NCBI GenBank assembly: GCA_031213475.1
Contig: JARUPZ010000006.1
Coordinates: forward strand, 3,253,501-3,317,500
Direction of reading: 5' to 3'
DNA length: 64,000 bases
Source of the DNA: Nereocystis luetkeana
Taxonomy: Eukaryota > Sar > Phaeophyceae > Laminariales > Laminariaceae
Shown here: in pieces, positions 31,610 to 42,984 of the stretch
Layout of the letters: each line of letters opens with the position of its first letter
How positions within the stretch are numbered: the stretch's first letter is position 1
Translations under genes and position numbers: made by a program
The notes under the pieces: generated by a model
Seen by the model: only the letters and a program-made list of their open reading frames with translations
What the model was told of the DNA's origin: nothing
Databases searched by the model: none

Positions 31610-32915
31610 AACATCTGTACCCTATACTCTAATAGTTGCTGTTGTAAGACCTATGCCAAAGCAACCGTAAAGTCCGAAACTTGTGTTTCTGCTGCGACGT
31701 ATATACGACTCGTAGTAGTTGATACCACCGGTGGGTAGTGCCTAGAGGTGGGCACCTTCAGAGAAAATCAAAAATCGGAAACCGGATGTCGAGGCGTTTA
31801 TTCTGAAAACGAAAACCGGATTATGTTTTTTTTTTACCCGGTTTAAACCTTTATTGGGAAAACCGGTTTACGCTGGATGTCAAAGTGAAACGCCTCCATC
31901 TCATTGCATCAAACGGCAAGTCTACGTCCAATACGTGTTGCTTTATGTGGATCCCGACCTACTGGTGGCGTGCGACCATAAAATGAGGTCGTGTGGCACT
32001 CACTGCCATAAGAACAGCACGTGATTGTACGGGGGGGCGTGAAATCATGAAATATAGCAGGACCTTGCCTATCTATATATTTGCTGAAGTATACAGTAGC
32101 ACAGTACCGTACATCTGCCGCCTGGTAGTATATCATATATTATATACCTGGTATTTTTGTAGAGCTTCAACTGTTAAATTGTAGCCCTACAAGGCTAATA
32201 TACTGCTCTGGTAACGTACCAATCTCTAAAATATATTGAGGCATGCAGGACGCGCAGCGAGCTCAATTGTATACCTGATACACAAAAGGCGTTCCTGGTA
32301 TACAATAGTGATACCCTTATTGACAGGGTTTTAGACAACAAGTCGTATGGGACGTGGTCAAAAGTCACGGGAGACAAAAACAATATTTTACGGGTCTCGC
32401 GCCGATGCACTTCGCGGATCCAAAAGAAACAGCCGCTGTTGAGTACTTTAACTCTTAGTTCTCGTTTTAGTTTGCACCCGTGCCCCCCCCCGGAAGACTA
32501 TTGAACACCGAACAGCAGTCAGCAATTCGCGTGTAGTGACATAGTGAAATACCCACCACTACAGCAGTAACTACAGGGCACCGAACTGGGCATTATATAA
32601 CCTCTGAACCCCACAGGAACAAATGGGGGCGCGGGGGTTTACTATGGCAGCCCCCCAGCTGGCAGAGCCTACGCCCAACACCCCAAAAGGCTTCGCCACC
32701 AGCAGCACCTACATATTATCTATCCTGGCACCCAGGTCAAACAGCAAAGCTTTAGGGTCAGTGTGCAAATACATTTAAAATGTACTAAACGGCAGGGTCA
32801 CAATTTCACGATGAGGCTGTGACTCTTATGGGAGGCGGAACCGGAAACCAAAACAGGGTTTGTGGAGAGATCCATGAAGAATTTCGTGCCAGGTCCGACT
32901 TATTTATCTAATCTT
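31610..32915. other. No recognisable gene; one TACCTGGTA site
   Basis: TACCTGGTA at 32,145-32,153 is the last such site until 62 kb. A diverged copy lies near 32,270-32,300. AAACCGG-rich sequence around 31,790-31,870 contains several ACCGG(A/T)TT units. Nothing coding is supported. Confidence 0.35.
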
Positions 32916-32924
32916 ATCGATTGC

Positions 32925-33245
32925 CAAAAAGCAGAAATATCTTCAAATATGTTCTGTATTTCGATCGGAAATGGCCTGGCCAGACGAAACCAGACATCAT
33001 TTCTGTACGGTCCCAGAGCTGGCCAAACCTGGTTTTGAACCCAACACAGGAGGCAGAACGTGGCCGGCCTTTATACTGTTCTTCTACATATCATCGCGTT
33101 TACCGCTGTATACTCTAGGCCTCTCTGACACGGTATCGCGGCATATAACACTAACTTGAGAATCCAAGCTCCGGTGATGATGAACAACCGACTATACCGC
33201 ATGCTCTTGGTTGTTGTGGTTGTGTTCTCCCTCGGTGGGTGAGGA
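32925..33245 (+). repeat. ~320-bp dispersed repeat, copy 1
   Basis: Shares a colinear series of blocks with 45,990-46,280: TTCTGTATTTCGA, TCTGTACGGTCCCA, CTGGCC-AA-CTGG, TTGAACC-AACACAGGAG, GACACGGTATC and AATCCAAGCTCC/GACTCCAAGCTCC. Same orientation in both. The type of element is unknown; there are no termini I can define. Confidence 0.65.
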
Positions 33246-34589
33246 CAATACATAAGTGCGTTGCACTCGCACTGGCAACCCATGCCGTGAATACACCTAA
33301 ACATAATCTACTCCTGTAAGGTGAGGATGAGACAAATGAAGTAGCACAGGGCAGCCATCAGCGGTTGTTCAAACTATTGAGACAGAAAATGAATAGCTAA
33401 AACAAAACAAGACTAAATTGAGCCCAGTAAAGGTGCTACAGTACATCCGCGGGGGCAGGACGAAAATTCCGCGGAAGGGGTTTAAGTGCTGAGGAGTCCG
33501 TCGACAATATTGCAACACGGTAGGAAGCAATAATTTCTCTGCATTTAGGAAGGGCGTTGACATGACGCCATCTACCCATCTGGGCAGGATAACCTTCAAG
33601 GTTGAATTGATATGACAGGTAGTCAGAGCTGCTACTACTCCCCTTTTGTGTTCATCAATTCTTTCAGCCGCGAGCACTCCGAACATAACGTTTGCTAGGA
33701 GCCTTCAAGATCGGGCACGAGGAGAGTCCTCACCAAAAACAAATTCGTGGAGCGCGTCAAGGTCGGGTATAAGGGAAGTGAGAGGGACAAGATACTTTTC
33801 ATCAGGCCTAGATGGACAGTATTCCCGGTTGGATTACCATCTTTAGTGACACGGTGGATGACGGGGGACATACGCGTTCGAACGGTGTATGGTTCACGCC
33901 AAGGGCTGATCAATATAGGGTTGGGCCCATCAGTTTAGTTGCATGGGTGGTGGATCAACACTTGATCGCCAGTTTTGAAACTTGGAAACGTCAGAGCCTC
34001 ATTGACAGCGGCTTGCTTATCCGCTCGCTCTTTTAGATTTCGGCGGGCTAGCTCGTACGCAAATTGCAAGTTTTCGACAGTTTATTTCGAATAATCGAGC
34101 TGTGTTCGCGGCGCGGAGGTGGACGGTACTCCCAGAATGAGATCGACAGGCAGTACAGCTGCACGCCCAAACCTGAGGAAATTATGAGTTTCCTGGTGGA
34201 GCGTGGTCGAGTAAGCGGTGTTGTTGTGGGCTAGTCGGACTAACGGTACCAGGTCTGCCCAGATATCGAACGACAAGTTGCTATACATAGCCAACATAGT
34301 GGACAGTGCTGTGAACACGCCCTAGGGCAGAATTTCCCTGAGGGAAGACTGCTGTACGCGTTTTCTTATATTTTCCCAAAACTGACTGCAATTCGTTGGC
34401 AAGTTGATTATCAAATTCCGTACCCTGATCGAAATGCAGAGTTTCTGGAGAACAAAACACCGAGAACATGCGTTCAATCAAATAAATAAATGACGAACAA
34501 TCGTGCGAGCCGCATTATCTTTGATGGGTAAGGAAAAGATAAATCGAGTTAGAGAGTCGATGACCGAAAGGATGAAGCGATTTCCTCGT

Positions 34590-35826
34590 GACAAACTCTT
34601 ACGCCATTCTTCATGCAGTAGGAAACTAGGATTGAAAAAGTCGGTTTCCTATTGGAGACAAAAAATGGCAATCTTATACAGTTGAAAAAGCGCCTTTTCA
34701 ATAAAAAAAATGATAATGATTTCCAACTGGACCAGACAGTCGAAAAAACTGAGATTTCCGATCTAACTCGTCAGTCGGATTCGTGCACCGGAAATGTTAG
34801 AAAGTCCAGCCGCACACTCGTACGAGTATCACACACCCACACAACAACACGACATACGACACAACCCCACACGACAACATCGGCGACGCTGGCTTGGCTG
34901 CTGTCACTTCTGCTGCTCCTCGGCTCGAGTCAGCGTGATATATCCTCATATATGTCCGTCAGCAGCACGTGACAGCAACCGATGGCCTCATTGTGCGGTA
35001 TCGATGATGATGACAGTTTGTCAAGTGCTACGTGGGTGGCAACTGTCAAAGAAACCCAGCGTCTTGATGACCTCGAGGACGAGAGGGAGGAGAACGCACC
35101 GCGTGTGAAGCCCACACACGCTGCTCGAAGAAGAAGCGAGGCATCAGCATGTATGTGTGGTTGGGTGCAGCTGCTGGAGGATAAAGACCTCCCTGACCCC
35201 ACGAGCATTACGGAACCGACTTCCGTCTACCCTACCTTGTTTTTGCAGTGCTACAGCACTGATCAAGCTACACTCACTCACTTACATCAATCGTCTCCTG
35301 GGCTCCAGAAACAGCACAAAAAATGTGTATTGAATCGGACGGACCATAAGAAGGGTAGCTATTCGCAATCCAGTCGGAGAAATAACCGACCGGGAATCGG
35401 CTTTTTTTATCCTACTGTAGTTTCCGACTGCATAAGTAGTGGCCTTACGGCATGTCTTAACCCCCCCCAGACCGCATTGGAACGAACCGAATGGAATATT
35501 ATTCGCCGCATGAATTGGTGTCGATTGGTTGTGGGAAACGAATAGATTCAGTGCAGCCGGAGAAAAATAGCATTTTATCTAGGAAAAGGAAGACGAAGCG
35601 TTGCACCCCGTCTTCTTGTTGGGGAGGACCGAACGGCCCGACCGAACGGGAACAAATAGCAGATTATTTTATGTGGATGCACACCACCGAAGATGGATGT
35701 GGACACCAATTTTCTTCGGCATGTCCAAAATTTAATGTTCGTGCCGACTCGGCTGGCGAGGCCCAGGATTCTGCATGGACCGAAAGTCGTTCTTTTGGTA
35801 GGAACGGAACGAATGACCACGAACGG
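34590..35826. mobile_element. 1.24-kb insertion splitting the Gypsy-B integrase, TSD CCTCGT
   Basis: CCTCGT occurs at 34,584-34,589 and 35,827-35,832. Removing one copy and the 1,237 bp between joins the integrase reading frame exactly, just before the core strand FILSVIDSL. The inserted DNA is unlike gypsy pol. It carries a plus-strand frame of 187 codons (34,982-35,545; acidic start, IDDDDSLSS, no known domain). Its ends (GACAAACTC and CACGAACGG) show no clear inverted repeat or TG...CA, so its class is unknown. Confidence 0.7.
34982..35545 (+). CDS. Hypothetical open frame inside the 1.24-kb insertion
   Basis: This 187-codon frame starts with ATG at 34,982 and contains an acidic segment (RLDDLEDEREEN) and later Gln/Arg-rich parts. 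I recognise no transposase or other domain. Lying entirely inside an inserted element, it could be an element protein or captured sequence, or chance. Confidence 0.25.
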   Translation: MASLCGIDDDDSLSSATWVATVKETQRLDDLEDEREENAPRVKPTHAARRRSEASACMCGWVQLLEDKDLPDPTSITEPTSVYPTLFLQCYSTDQATLTHLHQSSPGLQKQHKKCVLNRTDHKKGSYSQSSRRNNRPGIGFFYPTVVSDCISSGLTACLNPPQTALERTEWNIIRRMNWCRLVVGNE

Positions 35827-36999
35827 CCTCGTTGAGTTCCTCTCATTCCCATGCTCTTAGGTGGGAGTTTAGACACACCCTTATACTCGACAAGATCAAC
35901 TGCAACGCATTGGAATGCACGCATGACAAGGCGGTGTCCCACACGCAACGTTGGTGGACGGTGGGATGACTTACGGTGTTGGCAAGACAGACAAGTCTCA
36001 ATATGAATACGGGCATCCGTGGGCATTGTCGGCCACCAGATTTTTTTGTCAAATAGTATCGAACGTTAATTTTCAAGCTAATTGACCTCCGTACGTTAGT
36101 AGGTCATGACACGAGTTTATGATCATTTTTTCGGAGAGATGTAGGCACTACCAGTTGGTCGCGGAAAGTTGTACGCTTTCATAGGCGACCAGGAAGATAA
36201 GACAGAAGTACCAATCCTTCGTTTAGAAAAAAATAGCTTATCGTGTACTTAGATTATGTAGTAGGTGCATGGAGATACTCAAAGTATTGACAAAGCTCCT
36301 CTTTCTGTTGATCGACAATTTAATCGGGATCGAGAGTAAGTAGGGAAGACAGACACTGCGCTCATGAACAATTCACGATCGCTTTCGACAGGTGCTACAT
36401 CGTGAAAATTAGAAGATGACAACTAGTATTCGCGGGGTCCTGGTAGATAGTCAGGTCCGTCTACCGAGACGTTACGACAAATGGCGGCGAATCTGGGCTC
36501 GGATGGGATGGGTTCCCCGTTGATTTCGCTGAACACAGGAGACAGCTTATCAGGCACAACGTTCAATTTGCCTGCGACATGCTTGACAGTACAATACTAA
36601 TTCTCCATCGGGTCAGCATGTTAGAGGTATCCAGCATTTTGTAAAGGTCGGTACAGCAAGTGAAATGCTTACCCCATAGGTAGGTATTGACGCCAGTGGG
36701 TGACATACTAGACCATACCATAACACTCTTTCGAGGTCGCGCTAAAATGACGTTGACGTTTTGAAAAGCGGTGACTGTAATACGCGATGATGTCATGATC
36801 AGACTCGGAGGTACCTTCGAGAGAGGGTTGAGCGAGAAATAAATGCTCCTACTCCGGTTTCTTAAGCATTGGTATGGACAACGAAAAATCGAGTAAAGTC
36901 CGAGTATTCCAAGAATGACGCGGTGGTAGGGCGCATTTAGCGCGAACATAATCTTCACGTTGTGCGGGCCCAAGAGCTTCTTGAAAGTGGTCATTTGGA

Positions 37000-37425
37000 C
37001 AAAATCCTTACGATCTCTCTGCGTTAACAGAGTGTTTTTACTGTTGAACTACGACGGCTAGACTGTAGGACAGCTCGGGCTGAAACAGCAGTCCGATCAC
37101 AGAGTGAGACAGGGAGGCATGACGAGTGACAGCGCAGGGGGCGAGCAAGTATCGTTCCTCTCGTGATGCTCGGTGCGAAGGTCGACTCAACGCGGCCTTG
37201 CCATGTCCCGCTGCGGAGAATCCGCCAGGGAGAATAGCCACCGCCGAGGACCCTTCAGCGGAACGTGGAGGACAAGGCTCCGCGGCGAGACCCAGACTAA
37301 GACCATCTCCCGAGTTCCCCGAGTGAAGCTTCTGGAAGAGCTTTCTCGAAGGACACTGGGGTTTAGACTATATGCGAAGGCGCGTTGGTTCCGGGGACGT
37401 GGTATCCACAGATATTACTTTAAAA
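37000..37425. other. No recognisable gene
   Basis: Overlapping short frames on both strands, without domain, separate Gypsy-B from the foldback element. Confidence 0.3.
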
Positions 37426-37429
37426 AAAC

Positions 37430-39692
37430 AGGTGAAAAGTTCCTCGTACCGCCGCTGTGGGAAAAACGAGAAAAAAATGTTTGATTTGTTTTTTTTTTTC
37501 CCAACGGCTGCAGGTGGTACAATTTCCTACTTCTGATTGCAATTGTCGGCACGCTGACAGAAACCAGCTTGTGCGACGATCGACGCTCGATCGCCACATA
37601 CGGTCAGCCCACGGCCAGCCCGTTCGTTGTCCGGCAAGGCCAACGAGTATTGACGACGGCCTCGAATATTTCAGGTGGATCCGCGGTCTAGGGGGTGAGA
37701 GTTTGGCGGCGTCCTACGGTATGCTCTTGACCCTGCAATAAAATACTTTTTTTTGTGTTGGCGAAGTTTAGATTATGGTTGGTTTGCCCTGTTTCTATTA
37801 TCCCGATCTCAAAAAATTACCAACTTCTAAAAATCAGGACTCAAACTCGGTTCATATTACCCAAATCTTCACAAAATGTTCGGGGTGGGGTTGGCTTGTT
37901 GGGTTTCGACTAGGATCATCATCACGCCCCGGACGCGAAACCATCGCATTTAACAAGAACTCATAATCGTCTAGGTCAGGTATACTCATCGCACAGTATA
38001 CAGCAGCAGCCAGAAGGAGGGAGGCATGATACATGGGTTGCCTCTCACCACCAAGCTATCTAACCGAGCGCACGGCCCAATTGGCGAGTCTGTGCCAAGG
38101 CGAAGCCCTCGTGAAGGCCGGAAAAGGCATACCGCCTCATGTGGCGGAGGGCTGGTAGGGTGCAACTTTAATTTTGTTGACGGCGCCGTGTGCGTTGTGA
38201 ACTGCTGCTGATATCGTTCCTCTGCTGTGCCGCTGGTTGTTCCTGCGGCAACATACTGGCGATACTCTGGGTTCTGGGGCGTGTTACCGCACCACAGGCA
38301 CACCCACAGCACGCCTACGCACGCACTGCAAACAGGGCCCGGTCGCATCGATTGGTCCTGTTCGCATGACTGCCATGGACCACACAGAGCGCACACAAAC
38401 GCATCGAGACACGCAGCAGCCGGGAACAGCATCTCGCACGAACCCCTTGGTGTTCCATTTTTCGTCCATATACTTCGTTACCCGTCATTTGTTGCTGTAT
38501 TCTAAATTCCTAGAAACATATTTCCACTTCAAAACCGAAATGCTCGTTTTGGGTTATCGCAAGTAGTTTTAAACCCGATTCCGTTTTGGTTTGCCCGTGG
38601 TTCTCAACCCAACCAGAATCCGTTCTTTCGCAAACACCCCTTTCGAGACGGATAGATAAATTTTGTCTTCTGTTTTGTGCACATCAGCGGCCACTTGTTT
38701 TTTTATCACACGCTCGGTCAGCTCTCGCCACACGACACCAGCCATGGTGTGAAGACGGCCCTAGGGTGGGTCGGAGCCCCCAACGAGCTCACTCAGTTCA
38801 GAAATTATGACGTGGTCGTAGGTTTTGTCGTTGGATGTCTGTCAAGGACTCGGAATCTCGCCGCTTCGAATCAAAAATCGGTTTGAGTTTTTCTCAAGCC
38901 GATGTTGGCGCAACATCGGCCCCAGATTTGCTTTTTAACGTCTGTCTTTTTCAAGTATGTAAAAACAAATCTAAACATGCCCGTCGGAAGCGTGTTCAAA
39001 ATAATTTTGGATGGTATTTTGGACGTTCATACTTTTTTTTTATACTTGCGCTGCCTACGTTTGGAAATATCCGAAACAGGAAGTTATGGTGCCGATGTCG
39101 CGCCAACATCGGCTTGGAAAAAACTCAAACCGATCTTTGATTCGAAGCGGCGAGATTCCGAGTTCTTGACAGACATCCAACGACAAAACCTACGACCGCG
39201 TCATAAATTCTGAGCAGAGTGCGCTCGTTAGAGGCTCCGATCCACCCTAGGGCCACGGTCTTCATACCATGGCCGGTATCGTGTGGCGGGAGTGGACCAG
39301 GCGTATGATAAAAAACAACTGTTGACCGGTGTGCACAAAACAGAAGACAACATTTCTCCACCCATCTCGAATGGCATTTCTTTTTTTGTTAGGTTTGAGA
39401 GGATACCGTAGGACGCCTCCGGCAAGCTCTCGCCGCCTAGACCTTGGATCCACCTGATGTCTTCGAGACCGTCATCTATACTCGTTGGCCGTGCCCGACA
39501 CCGAGGTGTTGACCGTGGGCAGGGGCTATGTTGAGATCGATCGTCGCGCGAGCTCTTATCTATCAGCGTGTTGATCATTTAAAACCGGAAAATGTAAATT
39601 GCGCCGCCTGCAGCCGTTGGGGGAAAAAAAACAAAAAAAACAAGCGTGCTATATATATTTCCCCACAGCGGCGGTACGAGGAAAGTTTCGGT
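37430..39692. mobile_element. Large foldback element (~2.26 kb)
   Basis: Outer arms 37,432-37,728 and 39,393-39,690 are reverse complements: CCTCGTACCGCCGCTGTGGG at the ends, CCAACGGCTGCAGG, GGCGTCCTACGGTAT inside. Inner arms 38,641-38,930 and 39,090-39,365 also pair, with TTGTCTTCTGTTTTGTGCAC, TTTTGTCGTTGGATGTCTGTC and CTCGCCGCTTCGAATCAAA. The loop is about 150 bp. The left arm carries ~0.9 kb of extra DNA (about 37,745-38,635) missing from the right arm. The whole could form a ~570-bp stem. No transposase is visible, which suggests a non-autonomous foldback-type element. Confidence 0.8.
37745..38635. other. Extra DNA inserted in the left foldback arm
   Basis: This ~890-bp stretch has no counterpart in the right arm. 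It holds no recognised gene; frames of up to 148 codons overlap on both strands. Boundaries are approximate because the arms diverge at the junctions. Confidence 0.5.
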
Positions 39693-39699
39693 TGTTGTT

Positions 39700-40390
39700 T
39701 TTCTTAGGCCAAATTTTGAAAATAAAAGTTTTGGACTCCGCGTTTCCATTGGAATAGGTTTGAGGTGAATTCCGTGATATTATAGTTGCAAGAAGTGGGA
39801 ATTTCAGAGCAAATCATAGGTCATTATGTCTATTTGTACCACTTTAAATATTAATTTAACAAACAGGTAATCAACATATAGTTTCGGCAATACCGATACT
39901 TAATTTAGGTGACACCTCGAGCATACAATCTACAGTAAGCATCCCAGCAGCAGCACAGCAATAGCAGCAGTTCATCCCCCCGAAAAATTTCTCACATTTT
40001 GAACCGTCCCATGCAAAAATTCTAGAGTACATGGTACTCAATAATTTTTTGTAAAATGAAAATATTTCAACATGTTGCAACGTCCTATTACTCTCCCGTA
40101 TTCGGGTTATAGTATTAGTGTGCAGAATACATATTTTATTCGCCCTGTTGACCCGGATAGCATCCAGGGGAGTCGCTGGTCTATATCCCTAAAAAGGAAA
40201 TACAAATAGAATGCGCGCTAACGGCTTGCCATACGAGTTGTAAAATTCGGTAAAAATGAGGTATAGACGAGAACTTTGCGCAGCTTGCAAAGCTGAGTAT
40301 CAACTATTTAATCAGTCGAACTCACAGCTGACGTATTTCTCAGTTTGATAAAACCTGGCATGTCCAACGAGGAGAGCTTCTCGTAGCAGA
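39700..40390. other. No recognisable gene
   Basis: AT-rich sequence with short frames only. Confidence 0.35.
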
Positions 40391-40394
40391 TGCC

Positions 40395-40840
40395 ACCACG
40401 ACTAATACTACTGCTGTACGACATCTCCAGCAGACTTTCCCTGTCTCTCCGTCCCCTCATCAGTCGGAGGGTGGACCTGGCAATACCACCTACAGCATGT
40501 TTTCGGGCACGGCCTGAACGTTGCTGGGGGCAGGCACTTTCTCCCAACGAGTACACGTATGATGGGTTTGGTTAAGTATATGTAGAACTCAAAAAACTTG
40601 ACCGTTAAGGTAGGTGCCACCACACTACTACTGCTGTACCATATCTACAGCAGAGCTTCTCCTGCTTCACCGTCCCTTCATCAGCAGTAGCAACTAGAAC
40701 GATGGGCTTGATTGACTACACCACCTGTAACATGCCTTACGACACGGCCCGACCGTTGCTGTGGACTCAGGCCCTGTCTTCCATCGAGTATTCTTTCAGG
40801 TTTGGGTTTCGCTTGGTAGAAGCTCAAAAAATATAAATCA
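40395..40840 (+). repeat. Tandem duplication, two ~230-bp units
   Basis: Unit 1 (from about 40,395) and unit 2 (from about 40,622) share CTACTGCTGTAC, ATCT(C/A)CAGCAGA, ACCGTCCC(T)TCATCAG, AGCATG/ACATGCC, CACGGCC(T/C)GA, CGTTGCTG and AGAA(G)CTCAAAAAA. Divergence is substantial, so it is an old duplication. Confidence 0.7.
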
Positions 40841-40859
40841 TTTGATATTTTGCAGTTAG

Positions 40860-41210
40860 TTCCTAATTTTTAATCCATGGCCCAGCCATCTCTCGCTACA
40901 AATGTTGCCGCACCTAGCTCGACCAACTGTGAACGACTCACCACCGCACCAGCGTGAGAAGGTTCAGTTTGTGTGTGCGTGCACAGAGTCCGTCAGGACT
41001 GGATTTGGTTCCGTGTGTGTCGAGCGCGGTGGTCAGACATTGGCAAAAACAACGTTGAACTTCAGCCACATATACATACACAAACAGGAAAACTCGAAGC
41101 GAGGCACCATATCAGTCGTATCTGAACTTTTATGAAGACCTTTTTTTTTCTAGCCAAGTGAAAAAAGGCGTGCGTGTCGCGATCACGTGCCTCATTATGA
41201 TTTGCAAATC
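40860..41210. other. No supported gene
   Basis: A 77-codon plus frame (40,902-41,135) has no recognised domain. Nothing else is visible. Confidence 0.3.
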
Positions 41211-41214
41211 TTCG

Positions 41215-41610
41215 TCGTACCTACTGCCGTAAAAACGAATGGAGGGCATGTTGATTTCCTCCTCCGTCTGTTTTTTTCGGTAGAGACAAATGGACTGCAT
41301 GTTGACGAACTCCTCTCACCTCCGTCTACTGCTGTAGAAAATAATGGAGTGCATGTTGATGATTTCATCTCGACCCGGCCTGCAGTACGAGTAGAGCTGA
41401 AAGGAGCACATGGCAAATCATTGTCTCCCGCCTCCGTCATAGGGTTAGGTACGAGTAACGTTAAATTAATAGAAGAAAGGTTTTTGTCTCCCCTCTGCGT
41501 ACAAACGTAAGTGATTGTTTATGACCCTAGGGCGAGATCCCCCCGCGCCCACAGTTGAATAGTGTGCAGAGCTTATGAGATTCGTTTCCCCCCCGACCAC
41601 GGTGTTTTCC
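41215..41610 (+). repeat. Degenerate ~60-bp minisatellite plus tail, copy 2
   Basis: Four to five units carry ATGGA-TGCATGTTGA and a CTCCGTCT/CCTCCGTC block, as at 3.7-3.96 kb. They are followed at 41,505-41,610 by the shared tail with ATGACCCTAGGG and AGTGTGCAGAGC. The two loci are about 37 kb apart in the same orientation. Confidence 0.7.
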
Positions 41611-42320
41611 AGCCCCGACTGCTGTGCCAGGGTGGCCACGGGCGTTTGTGGTGTACTGCATGATGCTGCTGTTTGTTGCCGCAGCTGGTGCTGCTGCTGG
41701 TGCTGCTGCTGCGGCCGCTGTTTTAGCTGCTTCTGCTGTTACGTACCATCGAGGATGGGAATGTCCTTGGCGCATAATACTCTAAGCGTGTAGTACTCTG
41801 TTGTGTTGTGTAGGGTATTGGGTCGGGATATGAAAACAGCCGACAATACCGCTCTCACCGGTATACCACACGAGGCTCAGGGTGATTTTGCAGTACTCCA
41901 TGCGTTGCGTATGGCGGGGGGTACACGCATTGCAGACTAATGTGGGAGTTTTAAAGAACCCGCGCGCCACATATCGTAGACCACGCGCTGACCCTATGCT
42001 TTGCCGATATCGTTGATTCGATCACTGAGGCAACACTTTGCCTTACCAAAAGATATCCCTCCAAACGGGGTCACCGAGGTAGCACTTTGCCTTACCAAAC
42101 ACCACCACTCCGCACGGGATATCGCAATGTGACGTCGGTCATCAATGCAGCGGGGACGTTTTTTGACGAACGTCAATGGCGTTTTGAAGGATCCCTTCTC
42201 CCATACCAGGTCGACCAATGCGTCAAACACACGCTCGTGCTGTAGCCCGATCGATTGTTCGTACGTTGCCCAGGGTGCCCTTGGTTGCGACACAGCCACC
42301 ACTGCCGTTCCCTAACACGT
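41611..42320. other. No supported gene; small repeats
   Basis: A CTG-rich block occurs at about 41,665-41,735. A short direct repeat with CACTTTGCCTTACCAAA lies near 42,031 and 42,082. No domain is seen in frames up to 102 codons. Confidence 0.35.
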
Positions 42321-42324
42321 ACGT

Positions 42325-42450
42325 AATTGAACAACGGCCAAAGGAGGAAAGCGTGCAGCTTTACCTACTTCGTGTTTAGCACGAGAAAATTGAACAACGG
42401 CCAAAGGAGGGAAGCTTGCAGCTTTACCTAGTTCTTATTTGGCACGGGAA
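42325..42450 (+). repeat. 63-bp direct tandem duplication
   Basis: Two units (starts 42,325 and 42,388) share AATTGAACAACGGCCAAAGG, GCAGCTTTACCTA and the GGCACG/AGCACG end, with a few substitutions. Confidence 0.85.
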
Positions 42451-42984
42451 AACGGAAGGGCCGGATATCATCGGGGTTCAGGGTATTATATCATCATGAC
42501 GCATACAGCTTTTGAATTGTCGACAAGGCATTCGCATAAAGGTTAGAGTGGAAGCGTTGAAGAAATATCAATCACAGCAACGATTCAAGTGTAGTAATTC
42601 GGTCAAGCCTATATATTCAAGTTCGACGGTATAACGACGGATTTTGCCGTTTCGCAGCTTTGTCACTGTCGCCAACGCCCGAATATGTCCGAGTCGCTTA
42701 TTCAACCTTGTCGGAAAAACTCGTTATGGGACAGGTGGTCTCGATCGCACCGAAACCCATCACCGATATGACACCAGCATGGGCAAGGGCACACCGCTAG
42801 AAAGTTCACATCGCTTGCAACAAAACTCCTGCCTGTTCGTTTGGTACAGTTCGGCCGAGTAAGTATACGACGATTTTGTGGAAATCGACAACGTGCAGCT
42901 CCTTTAACAAATAAATGATAAAAGACATCAACAGGCCGGTATCGTGTGCTATTAGTATGTGAGTGCAGCATGCTTCCAAGGAAG

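Larger units (their letters stand above)
33650..36994 (-). pseudogene. Gypsy-B pol remnant (RNase H and integrase), interrupted
   Basis: On the minus strand the expected order is kept. An RNase H-like part (YLWGKHFTCCTD near 36,680; LNVVPDKLSPVF further on) comes first. Then an integrase zinc-finger segment (CLSCQHRK near 35,985), the core (VAVDLVEY near 35,900; after an insertion, FILSVIDSLTRF near 34,570; FDQGTEFDN near 34,420), and a C-terminal region (ERADKQAAVNEAL near 34,010; SPWREPYTVRTR near 33,900). Stops (for example near 34,482) and shifts occur throughout. The Glu expected 35 residues after FD is Gly (GGG; NSALGRVH). RT proper is not recognisable. No LTR was found. Confidence 0.8.
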
